This document shows, piece after piece, positions 1 to 6,516 of a DNA stretch of 13,595 bases. Below the pieces are notes generated by a model, which ran no database searches, was not told the DNA's origin, and worked only from the letters and a program-made list of their open reading frames with translations. The position numbers were made by a program, and so were the translations under genes. Every line of letters starts with the position of its first letter. Positions within the stretch are counted from its first letter, which is position 1. The stretch comes from CAXSEF01 sp964236535 (GTDB lineage Bacteria > Pseudomonadota > Alphaproteobacteria > Acetobacterales > Acetobacteraceae): positions 1 to 13,595 of the forward strand of contig CAXSEF010000087.1 of the NCBI GenBank assembly GCA_964236535.1. Reading direction: 5' to 3'.

Positions 1-2
1 CT

Positions 3-83
3 AGCGTTGGCTTGATGGCGTTCATGTTGGTGTGCGCTTGGTTTCTCTGGATGATGCTGCGTCGTACACCAGAACTCAGTTGA
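3..83 (+). CDS. Possible C-terminal tail of a membrane protein (5' end outside window)
   Basis: An open frame enters from the left edge and ends at TGA 81-83. The 26 visible residues form one hydrophobic stretch rich in Leu, Met, Phe and Trp (for example LMAFMLVCAWFLW), followed by a short polar end (LRRTPELS). That is the shape of a last transmembrane helix with a cytoplasmic tail. No family can be named from so little. It could also be a chance open frame, since the DNA just downstream is decayed mobile-element sequence. Sequence beyond the left edge would decide. Confidence 0.3.
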   Translation, partial: SVGLMAFMLVCAWFLWMMLRRTPELS

Positions 84-264
84 AGAAGGTCAGCAACTGA
101 AGCGGCGGATCATGCGGGCATCCTGGCTCGCCTCATTTGCAATGTTTTGAAGCAACTTCGTCCGGTACCGCAACGGTTTGATCAAGGGCTTGGGTCTCGC
201 CGCTGCCGCGCTTGGTCTAGGGGTTTGATGGTGCGGACTTTTCGCGTGAGTGAAAGGAGGCACT

Positions 265-663
265 GTGGGTCAGGTTCTACACAGCGGCGCCACGACGACG
301 GAGGCAGTCCGTCGAGCGATACAGCGTAGTCAAGAGAGCCTGAGGGCTCTCGCCAGCCGCTACGGCATCAACCCCCCGGACGGTCGCCAAACGGAAATAG
401 CGCACCGTTGTCGCCGACCTGCCGAACGGTCCCAGGCAGCCGCGCTCCGCCAGCCTGTCCGTTGCAGACGAGGCCGTCGTTGTCGCTTTTTGTCGGCACA
501 CTCTGCGGCCGTTGGACGATTGCCTATACGCCTTGCAGGCCACCATCTGCACTTGACGCGCTCGTCTCTGCATCGCTGCCTGCAGCGCCACGGCACCAGC
601 CAGTTGCCCGACGTCAAGGGCGACAAGCCAGCCAGAAAGGCCTTCAAGGCCTAGCCGATCGTC
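265..663 (+). pseudogene. IS481-family transposase remnant, frameshifted and truncated
   Basis: The start region (AAAGGAGG, then GTG at 265) encodes GQVLHSGATTTEAVRRAIQ and RALASRYGINP, the N-terminal helix-turn-helix region typical of IS481-family (DDE) transposases. Homology then moves to the +1 frame at about 377-380 (TVAKRK, an in-frame TAG at 398-400, then RTVVADLPNGPRQP and RPLDDCLYALQATI). It returns to the first frame at about 550 (HLTRSSLHRCLQRHG, LPDVKGDKPARKAFKA). A second stop, TAG 652-654, stands where a Tyr codon is expected (KAYPI in the family, KA-stop-PI here). Similarity is lost after about 663, before the DDE catalytic core. With two frame changes, two stops and no catalytic domain it cannot make a transposase. 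The family assignment is from memory of IS481 proteins, not a search. Confidence 0.82.
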
Positions 664-698
664 CTCATCCGTCCTTAGCTCATTGCCTTGTGGCGCGA

Positions 699-774
699 GC
701 CCGCTCGAGGTTCCAGTGGCCTGTTTTGGGCCATTGGAATGCGGGCGGAGGAAGAGCCCAGCCTTGCTTCGCCT
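699..774 (-). repeat. Truncated copy (A) of a hairpin-forming intergenic repeat
   Basis: Read on the minus strand from 774, this begins AGGCGAAGCAAGGC and matches copy B (8754-8944) over about 69 bases, with nine mismatches and one gap by eye. The first 15 aligned bases, GCAAGGCTGGGCTCT, are identical. Similarity stops at 699, so only the first ~76 bases of the ~190 bp element are present. The break lies about 35 bp from the end of the IS481 remnant, so an insertion or deletion event probably truncated it. The copy contains a strong inverted repeat (711-721 with 729-739) inside a second pairing (GCCCGC 699-704 with GCGGGC 741-746). Confidence 0.75.
711..739. repeat. Inverted repeat / stem-loop in repeat copy A
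   Basis: TTCCAGTGGCC (711-721) pairs with GGCCATTGGAA (729-739), ten of eleven positions complementary, around a 7-base loop TGTTTTG. It lies about 130 bp upstream of the mltB-like gene. There is no T-run beside it, so it is not a convincing intrinsic terminator. It reads best as the core palindrome of the repeat. Confidence 0.7.
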
Positions 775-868
775 ACCCCCCAGGCCCCGCCTTGAACAAG
801 CCAGCTGAGCCCCGGCCGTCCTTCATCCCCGTTGCAGCAGACCCGCGCGGTATGGCACACACTCCCGC

Positions 869-1831
869 ATGCTGAGCCGCCGCACGTTGGCCACCGCCGC
901 CCTGCTGCTGCCGTTCCCGGCCGCGGCTCAGGCTACCTCGTACGCCGGTTTCCTTGAGGGCGTGCGCGCCGAGGCCAGGCGCTCGGGTATTTCCGACGCC
1001 ACCCTCCGCGACGCGCCGTTCGGCTCGGACCCCAACGGGCATGTGCTGGAACTGGACCGTCACCAGCCGGAGTTCACGCTCACCTGGGCGCAGTATCGGG
1101 CGCGGGTGCTGCCGCAGACTCGCCTCGACGCGGCGCGTGCAGCCTATGCACGCAACAGCACGATGTTGGGCGAGGTTTGGCGGCGCTATGGCGTGGACCC
1201 TCGCGTGATCGTCGGCATCTGGGGGCTGGAGAGCAATTTCGGCGCCAAGACCGGCACCTTCAACGTGGTCGAGGCGTTGGCCACGCTCGCCTATGATGGG
1301 CGGCGGGCGTCGTTCTTCCGTGCCGAACTGATCAATGCGCTGCGCATCCTCGACCACGGCGACGTGGCGCCGCTCGGCATGACCGGCTCCTATGCTGGCG
1401 CGATGGGCCAGCCGCAGTTCATGCCCAGCAGCTACCTGCGCTACGCGGTCGACTTCACCGGCGACGGACAGCGCAACATCTGGACCAGCCTGCCCGACGT
1501 GTTCGCCTCGGTGGGCAACTACCTGGCGCGCTCCGGCTGGAAGGCGGGCGAGGTCTGGGGCCAGCCGGTGCAGGTGCCGTCCGGCTTCTCCGCCCCGGGC
1601 GGCCGCGACGACGTCCGCACGCTGGGACAATGGGCGCAGAGGGGCGTCAGGCGCGACGACGGCACGCCGTTCCGGACCGGCAGCGAAGGCGTCGAGGCCG
1701 CCCTGGTGATGCCGGACGGGACGGGCGGCGAGGCCTTCATGACCTACGCCAACTTCAAGGCGATCCGCCGCTACAACCCGTCCGACTTCTACGCTCTTGC
1801 GGTGGGGCTGTTGGGCGACGCCGCCGCGTGA
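869..1831 (+). CDS. mltB: MltB-type lytic murein transglycosylase (SLT_2, GH103)
   Basis: This 320-residue exported enzyme should cleave the MurNAc-GlcNAc bond of peptidoglycan to give 1,6-anhydroMurNAc ends. The catalytic motif GIWGLESNFG places the acid/base Glu at residue 121. The second family signature, GAMGQPQFMPSSY, is at 178-190, and DGQRNIW follows near 199. The N-terminus MLSRRTLATAALLLPFPAAAQA has a twin-arginine pair, a hydrophobic stretch and an AxA-like cleavage site, so it is probably Tat-exported and soluble. There is no lipobox, unlike E. coli MltB. The start ATG 869 has no strong ribosome-binding site, but the signal peptide begins there. It is first in a tight five-gene operon; its TGA overlaps the next gene's GTG (GTGA). 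The family call is firm. The exact MltB subclass and the Tat route are inference. Confidence 0.93.
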   Translation: MLSRRTLATAALLLPFPAAAQATSYAGFLEGVRAEARRSGISDATLRDAPFGSDPNGHVLELDRHQPEFTLTWAQYRARVLPQTRLDAARAAYARNSTMLGEVWRRYGVDPRVIVGIWGLESNFGAKTGTFNVVEALATLAYDGRRASFFRAELINALRILDHGDVAPLGMTGSYAGAMGQPQFMPSSYLRYAVDFTGDGQRNIWTSLPDVFASVGNYLARSGWKAGEVWGQPVQVPSGFSAPGGRDDVRTLGQWAQRGVRRDDGTPFRTGSEGVEAALVMPDGTGGEAFMTYANFKAIRRYNPSDFYALAVGLLGDAAA

Positions 1832-2757
1832 GCGGCGCGGGCCTGCGCCGGGTGGCGCTGGTGCTGGCGGCGGGGCTGGGGTTGGCGGGCTGCCACCGGC
1901 CGCGCGTCGCGGCGCCGGTATCGTCCGCGGCACGCTACACGCCGGGCGTGCCCTGGGAGGGCGAGCAGGGCGTGTGGTTCTACCCGCATGAATCCTTCGA
2001 CGCCGAGTTCACTGGCCTGGCCTCGGTCACCGGCGCCCACGCCCTGCAGGTCGCCGACGGCGAGGCCTATGACCCGGGCGCCCTGGCGGCGGCTGCGCAG
2101 ACCCTGCAGCTGCCGGCAGTGGCGCAGGTCACCAACCTCGAGAACGGCCGGCAAATCCTGGTGCGGATCAACGACCGCGGGCCCGCAAGCTCCGGCCGGG
2201 TGATCGCGCTCACCCCGCGCGCCGCGCGGCTGCTGGGGATTGGCGAGGGGCCGGGTGCGCCGGGCGCAAGCGCCACCCGCGTGCGTGTGCAGCTTGACCC
2301 GGTGCTGAGCCACCGCCTGGCCGAGCAGCTGCACGGCGGGCCGCACCTCGACATCGCCACCGCTCCGCGCGAGCAGGTGCAGGAAGAGATCCTGCCGCTG
2401 CCAGGAACCGCGGCACCGGCCGGGTCTGCCGCCGGACCGCGCCGGATGATCGGCGTTGCCGCCGACTCAGCCGCCGAGCCTGAGGTGCCTGACCGGCTGC
2501 CCGAGGCGGTGCGCGTGGTCAGCGCTGATCCCGGCGAGCTCTGGCTGCGCACCGACAGTTTCGGCCGCGCCGACTATGCGCGCCGGCTCGCCGCACGGCT
2601 GTCCGGACTGTCGCCGGAGGTGCGGCATATGCGCGAGGGCCGCAGCGACCGCTACCTCGTGCGTGCCGGGCCGTTCGCCGACGTCGCCAAGGCCGACGAC
2701 GCCCTGGACCGGGCGCTGCGCGCCGGGGTAGGGGACGCGCGTATCATCGTGCAGTAG
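1828..2757 (+). CDS. rlpA: RlpA-like lipoprotein with double-psi beta-barrel and SPOR domains; catalytic His replaced by Ala
   Basis: From GTG 1828, overlapping the previous stop by 4 bp, this encodes 309 residues. Residues 1-22 are a lipoprotein signal ending in the lipobox LAGC (Cys22). Residues ~48-155 are the RlpA double-psi beta-barrel, shown by VTNLENGRQILVRINDRGP (101-119) and RVIALTPRAARLLGI (124-138). Residues ~228-309 resemble a SPOR domain, which binds denuded septal glycan (YLVRAGPFADVAKADDAL). RlpA family members are septal lytic transglycosylases. In P. aeruginosa RlpA the catalytic pair is His131 and Asp157. Here the Asp is present (Asp116), but the residue 26 positions earlier, where the His belongs, is Ala90 (LAAAAQTLQLP). 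It may therefore be a glycan-binding protein without catalysis, or use another residue. The open frame continues upstream of 1828, but the lipobox supports this start. Confidence 0.9.
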   Translation: MSGAGLRRVALVLAAGLGLAGCHRPRVAAPVSSAARYTPGVPWEGEQGVWFYPHESFDAEFTGLASVTGAHALQVADGEAYDPGALAAAAQTLQLPAVAQVTNLENGRQILVRINDRGPASSGRVIALTPRAARLLGIGEGPGAPGASATRVRVQLDPVLSHRLAEQLHGGPHLDIATAPREQVQEEILPLPGTAAPAGSAAGPRRMIGVAADSAAEPEVPDRLPEAVRVVSADPGELWLRTDSFGRADYARRLAARLSGLSPEVRHMREGRSDRYLVRAGPFADVAKADDALDRALRAGVGDARIIVQ

Positions 2758-2769
2758 GGATCCCGCCGG

Positions 2770-4104
2770 ATGACACCACAGCACCTGCCCGCACCCCCGC
2801 CCGACCGGCGGCTCGCCCTGCCGCCTGACGCGGCTGCGGGCGCCGGCCGGGTACGGCGGCGCACGCTGCTGCTGGGCGGCGGCGCGCTGGCCTGCCTGCT
2901 GCCGGCGGTGGGCGCGGCGCTCGCGTCCCCGCACCACCCACACCCGGCGGCGCACGACGCCACCGACGAGGAAGGCGCCGGCACCGGGCCGGCCAAGGCC
3001 CTGTCGGGAGCAGGGACGGGTACCGGCGCTGCCAGCACGCCGCTCGGCCCGATGGACACCGTGGCGCAGTGGGCGTTCATCACCGACTTCACCACCGGCG
3101 CGACGCTGCTCGACAAGCAGGCCGACCTGCAGGTGCCGCCCAGCTCGATGACCAAGCTGATGACTGCCTACATCGTCTACGGCAAGCTGCAGGCGGGCCA
3201 ACTCAAGCTCGACCAGAGCCTGCCGGTCAGCGAGAAGGCCTGGCGGATGCAGGGCTCCAAGATGTTCGTTCCCCTGAACGGGCAGGTGGTGGTCGAGGAG
3301 CTGATCCGCGGCATGATCATCCAGTCCGGCAACGATGCCTGCATTGTTCTGGCGGAGGGTGTGGCCGGCTCGGAGGAGCAGTTCGTCTCGCTGATGAACG
3401 CCAAGGCAAAGGAGCTCGGCCTCACCAACTCGCAGTTCCAGAACTGCACCGGCTGGCCGGCGGCGAACCACTACATGTCGGTGCGCGACATCGCGACGCT
3501 CGCGCAGTCGTTGATCCGCGCCTACCCGGAGTACTACCACTACGATGCTGAGAAGGACTACAAGTACAACGGTATCGAGCAGTACAACCGCAACCCGCTG
3601 GTGCAGCGCGGCATGGCCGACGGGCTGAAGACCGGCCACACCGAGGCGGGCGGGTTCGGTATCGTCGCCAGCTCGCTGCGCAACAACCGCCGCGTGGTGA
3701 TGGTGCTCAACGGCATGCCCACGCAGAAGTCCCGCATCGAGGAAAGCGAGCGTCTGATCCAGTGGGCGTTCAACAGCTTCGAGAACGTCAGCCTGTTCGC
3801 CGCCGGCGACACCGTGGAGAACGCGCCGGTCTGGCTCGGCACCCGGCGCAGCGTGCCCCTGGTGGGCGGCAAGGACTTGGTGGTGACGATGCCGCGCTCG
3901 TGGCGTGACCACGCGCAGATCAGCGTCGCCTACGACAGCCCGATCCAGGCACCGGTCGGCAAAGGCGCGGTGGTCGCGAGGCTGGTGCTGGCCGGGCAGG
4001 GCGTGCCGCAGATGGAGGTGCCGTTGCTGGCCGGCGCCGACGTGCCGCGCCTGGGCATCCCCGGACGGGCCATGGCGGTGGTGAGCCGCGTCTTCGGCGG
4101 CTGA
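2770..4104 (+). CDS. dacC: D-alanyl-D-alanine carboxypeptidase (PBP5/6 type, peptidase S11)
   Basis: This 444-residue penicillin-binding protein removes the terminal D-Ala from peptidoglycan pentapeptides. All three active-site motifs are present: SMTK at 126-129 (nucleophile Ser126), SGN at 186-188 and KTG at 287-289. Residues ~335-444 form the PBP5 C-terminal beta domain, ending in a short segment that could anchor on the membrane (PGRAMAVVSRVFGG). The N-terminus is longer than in E. coli homologues. A charged ~27-residue leader precedes VRRRTLLLGGGALACLLP, a twin-arginine-like or simple Sec signal, and residues ~52-95 are a His/Ala/Gly-rich linker before the catalytic domain. It begins 12 bp after the rlpA stop, and its own stop is one base before the tmk start, so all are very likely co-transcribed. 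The dacC symbol is by family; dacA would fit equally well. Confidence 0.95.
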   Translation: MTPQHLPAPPPDRRLALPPDAAAGAGRVRRRTLLLGGGALACLLPAVGAALASPHHPHPAAHDATDEEGAGTGPAKALSGAGTGTGAASTPLGPMDTVAQWAFITDFTTGATLLDKQADLQVPPSSMTKLMTAYIVYGKLQAGQLKLDQSLPVSEKAWRMQGSKMFVPLNGQVVVEELIRGMIIQSGNDACIVLAEGVAGSEEQFVSLMNAKAKELGLTNSQFQNCTGWPAANHYMSVRDIATLAQSLIRAYPEYYHYDAEKDYKYNGIEQYNRNPLVQRGMADGLKTGHTEAGGFGIVASSLRNNRRVVMVLNGMPTQKSRIEESERLIQWAFNSFENVSLFAAGDTVENAPVWLGTRRSVPLVGGKDLVVTMPRSWRDHAQISVAYDSPIQAPVGKGAVVARLVLAGQGVPQMEVPLLAGADVPRLGIPGRAMAVVSRVFGG

Positions 4105-4105
4105 C

Positions 4106-4786
4106 GTGCCGGAACCCGACGCCGCGGCGGTGCCGGCGCGGATCTGGCCGGGCTGGTTCGTGACCCTGGAGGGCGGCGAGGGTGTCGGCAAGTCCACGCA
4201 GGCGGCGCTGCTGGAGCGTGCGCTGGTCCAGGCCGGGCACGACGTGCTGCGCACCCGCGAGCCCGGCGGTACTCCGGGGGCTGAGCGCCTGCGTGACCTG
4301 CTGCTGCGCGGCGACATCGACTGGTCGCCGCTCGCCGAGACGCTGCTGCACGTCGCGGCGCGCGCCGAGCACGTGGCGCGGCTGATCCGCCCGGCGCTGC
4401 AGGCCGGCCGCGTGGTGCTGTGCGACCGCTTCTCCGACTCCACGCTCGCCTACCAGGGTCATGGGCAGGGCGCCGACGTGCACGCGATCGGCCTGCTGGC
4501 GGGGCTGGTCGGCGTGGTGCCGGACCGCACCGTCATCCTGGACGCCAACCCCGCCACGCAGCACGCCAGGATCGCCAGGCGCGCCGCCGCAGGTGCCGGC
4601 GGCCCGGATCGCTACGAGCGGCTGGGTGCGGCGTTCCACGCGCGCGTCGCCGCCGGATTCGCGGCGATTGCCGCCGCCGACCCGGCGCGCTGCGTCGCCG
4701 TCTGTGCCGAAGGCACGCCGGACGAGGTCGCGCTGCGGGTCAGGGCAGCACTGCCGGCCGGGCTGCTGCAGGGCACGCGCCAGTGA
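4106..4786 (+). CDS. tmk: Thymidylate kinase (dTMP kinase)
   Basis: This phosphorylates dTMP to dTDP with ATP, the step that commits thymidylate to dTTP for DNA synthesis. The P-loop GGEGVGKST is at residues 23-31. REPGGTPGAERLRDLLL (51-67) and CDRFSDSTLAYQGHG (106-120) are the dTMP-binding signatures. The LID region around 155-171 carries several arginines (RIARRAAAGAGGPDRYE). Length 226 is slightly above the usual ~210 because of a Pro/Ala-rich N-terminal leader before WFVTLEGGEG. The start is GTG 4106, one base after the dacC stop. The stop TGA overlaps the holB GTG (GTGA), and tmk-holB adjacency is widespread in bacteria. Confidence 0.96.
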   Translation: MPEPDAAAVPARIWPGWFVTLEGGEGVGKSTQAALLERALVQAGHDVLRTREPGGTPGAERLRDLLLRGDIDWSPLAETLLHVAARAEHVARLIRPALQAGRVVLCDRFSDSTLAYQGHGQGADVHAIGLLAGLVGVVPDRTVILDANPATQHARIARRAAAGAGGPDRYERLGAAFHARVAAGFAAIAAADPARCVAVCAEGTPDEVALRVRAALPAGLLQGTRQ

Positions 4787-5799
4787 GCACGCACGGCCCG
4801 CAGCAGAACCCCATTCTGCTCGGTCACGACGCGGCGCAGGGCGAGCTGCTGACGGCGTGGCGCAGCGGCCGCATGCACCATGCATGGCTGATCACCGGCC
4901 CGGAGGGCGTCGGGAAGGCGACGCTTGCCTACCGCTTCGCCCGACGGCTGCTCGCCGGCACCGCAGCCAGGAAAGACGACGGTCTGGCGCTCCCCGCGAC
5001 CGATCCGGTGTTCCGGCGCGTGGCGTCAGGCACGCATGCCGACCTGCTGAGCGTCGAGCGCGAGTGGGACGACAAGAAGCGGCGGATGCGCAAGGCGATC
5101 GCGGTGGACGACGCCCGCACCATAGCGCCGTTCCTGCACCTCACCCCGGCCGAGGGCGGCTGGCGGGTGGTGATCGTCGACGGCGCGGAGGATCTCAACA
5201 TCAGCTCGGCCAACGCGCTGCTCAAGGTGCTGGAGGAGCCGCCGCCGCGCGCGGTGCTGATGCTGGTCTGCTCGGCGCCCGGGCGGCTGCTCGCGACGCT
5301 GCGCAGCCGCTGCCGCCATCTCGCCCTCGGCCGGCTCGGGAGCGCGGACATGCGCACGCTGCTGGACCGCCAGCAGCCGGATCTGGGCGAGGCAGAGCGG
5401 ACGACGCTGCTTCGGCTCGCGAACGGTTCGCCCGGCCTGGCGCAGCGCCTGGCTGGCGAGGAAGGGCTGGCGGTGGCGGGCCTGGCGGCGGAGCTGCTCG
5501 ACGACCTGCCGGGGCTGCCGCTGCGGCGCGGCTATGCCGCCGCTGACCGGGTGGGCCGCGGCGAGGAGGCGTTCGACCTGCTGCTCGACCTGCTGCGCGG
5601 CGCCCTCGCCGACACGGTGCGCGCCAGCCTGCGCGGCGAGGCGGACGCAGGCCAGGCGCTGCTGGCCGGCTTGCGGCCAGCAGACGCCTGGGGACGCACC
5701 TGGGAGGCCCTGACACGGTTGCAGGATGACACGGACCGGCTGAACCTGGACAAGCGGCAGGCGGTGGTGGCGGCCGTCGCGCTGCTGCGGGGTAAGTGA
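4783..5799 (+). CDS. holB: DNA polymerase III delta-prime subunit
   Basis: This is the delta-prime subunit of the clamp loader, an AAA+ protein that helps open and load the beta sliding clamp at replication forks. GTG 4783 overlaps the tmk stop by 4 bp and gives 338 residues. The N-terminus NPILLGHDAAQGELLTAW precedes HHAWLITGPEGVGKATLAY (32-50), where the P-loop-like GPEGVGKAT lies. Residues near 120-150 contain RVVIVDGAEDLNISSANALLKVLEEPP, the characteristic AAA+ core, and LRSRC is the SRC motif. The cysteine zinc module of E. coli delta-prime is absent; the equivalent stretch reads SGTHADLLSVER. That is consistent with other alphaproteobacteria as I recall them. In many relatives metG and tatD follow; here transposase debris begins at once. 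Confidence 0.94.
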   Translation: MSTHGPQQNPILLGHDAAQGELLTAWRSGRMHHAWLITGPEGVGKATLAYRFARRLLAGTAARKDDGLALPATDPVFRRVASGTHADLLSVEREWDDKKRRMRKAIAVDDARTIAPFLHLTPAEGGWRVVIVDGAEDLNISSANALLKVLEEPPPRAVLMLVCSAPGRLLATLRSRCRHLALGRLGSADMRTLLDRQQPDLGEAERTTLLRLANGSPGLAQRLAGEEGLAVAGLAAELLDDLPGLPLRRGYAAADRVGRGEEAFDLLLDLLRGALADTVRASLRGEADAGQALLAGLRPADAWGRTWEALTRLQDDTDRLNLDKRQAVVAAVALLRGK

Positions 5800-5849
5800 G
5801 GCGAAGGCGCCGCCTGGTACGCGACTGCGAGCGCCGCATCGAGGCCATG
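5799..5849 (+). pseudogene. Possible C-terminal scrap of an IS5-family transposase
   Basis: Directly after the holB stop a frame reads RRRRRLVRDCERRIEAM. This resembles the end of IS5-family DDE transposases (typically RRLVRDYERRIDVSEAM, recalled from the family). No start, DDE residues or terminal repeats are visible, and similarity fades after Met. The match is only 17 residues and Arg-rich, so chance in GC-rich DNA is possible. The presence of a second insertion-sequence remnant 400 bp away makes a decayed element more plausible. Confidence 0.35.
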
Positions 5850-6260
5850 TCGCGCTGCTTTGAACGCACATCTCATTGCGTTGATCTACTGGCTGGACCC
5901 GGTCTTGCGTGCCATCTTGGCCAAAGCGGCACACCAGTCTTGCTCGGCGAAACCCTGGCGTTCAGCTTGTTGCAACCGCCCTGCAACAACTCCACCGCGG
6001 AAATGCGTATCCCGTCGCACGAGCCTCGCCCGGCGTTCGCCCAACGCCGCTAAACGCGAATGCGGGACCGACCGGCTTGCCCGGAGATACCGGTAGCGAC
6101 CGCCGCTTCGTACAACTTGTAGATCGGTGCGGGAAACAACACTTGCGCCATTCTTTCGAAGAAGGGTACGGGGTCACTCCGGCCGTCAAACTACCCGAAA
6201 CGTCCCCGACGCGGGCGGGGTGTGGTTCATCATGCACGCTGGGCAAGGAGGCCAGCATGC
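5850..6260. other. Intergenic stretch without a recognisable gene
   Basis: About 410 bases between the two transposase scraps. The open frames here are short, overlap one another on both strands, start without ribosome-binding sites and resemble no family I know. Base composition is lower in GC than the flanking operons. I see no tRNA fold and no convincing terminator after holB. The last ~40 bases, including GCAAGGAGG 6243-6251 just ahead of ATG 6261, look like the leader of the IS630-like gene. The rest is probably decayed mobile DNA. Confidence 0.5.
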
Positions 6261-6450
6261 ATGGGCAAGCCACTCTCCGCAGATCTTTGGCCCCGGCTGG
6301 TTGCAGCCGTTGCTGGCGGCCCGTCGCGCCGTGCAACGGCCGAGCACTTCCGCGTTTCGGCCGTCAGCAGCGTGCACTGGGTCCGCGCATACAACACCAC
6401 CGGCACTGTCCGCGCCATGCCGCAGGGGGCGACATGCACTCCCATCACAA
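6261..6450 (+). pseudogene. IS630-family transposase N-terminal remnant, frameshifted
   Basis: ATG 6261, behind a GGAGG-like site, encodes MGKPLSADLWPRLVAAVAGG, then SRRATAEHFRVS and VHWVRAYNTTGTVRAMPQG. This is the N-terminal helix-turn-helix of IS630-family transposases (family form recalled as MGKPLSADLR...SRRAAAERFGVS...VRWV...TG...RPQGGD). At about 6425-6429 the G-run is one base short: homology continues in the next frame as GGDMHSHH and is then lost. The DDE catalytic domain is missing, so the protein would be inactive. It ends about 65 bp from the 3' end of opgH. Confidence 0.75.
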
Positions 6451-6482
6451 ATGGTGGCCCGGTCGCGGTGAACCGGACCTCC

Positions 6483-6512
6483 GACCCACCCTGAGTCGCA
6501 AACCGTGGGTTC
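6483..6512 (-). terminator. Weak hairpin just past the opgH stop (possible terminator)
   Basis: On the minus strand, four bases beyond the opgH TGA, GAACCCAC (6505-6512 on the plus strand reads GTGGGTTC) can pair with GTGGGTC (6483-6489) across a ~15-base loop. CTGAG 6491-6495 and CTCAG 6516-6520 offer an alternative pairing that overlaps the stop codon. No U-run follows, so this is at best a weak or Rho-assisted end. Confidence 0.25.
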
Positions 6513-6516
6513 GACC

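Noticed and set aside
147..238. Short hydrophobic peptide frame (FVRYRNGLIKGLGLAAAALGLGV) ending just before the IS481 remnant
   Set aside because: A stop lies four codons upstream of its first shown residue and no start codon is available, so it is not an independent gene. It may be chance or a decayed tail.
785..868. Promoter upstream of the mltB-like gene (TTGAAC at 792)
   Set aside because: No acceptable -10 box at 16-18 bp spacing. A single hexamer is not enough.
773..1933. Long minus-strand open frame (386 codons) opposite the mltB-like gene
   Set aside because: It mirrors the real gene in GC-rich DNA. The product is Arg/Ala/Gly/Pro-rich without domains, while the plus strand has the catalytic motifs of a known family.
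2467..4443. 658-codon minus-strand open frame across rlpA, dacC and tmk
   Set aside because: It is antisense to three genes with intact motifs. Its low-complexity His/Arg/Ala composition is typical of a shadow frame.
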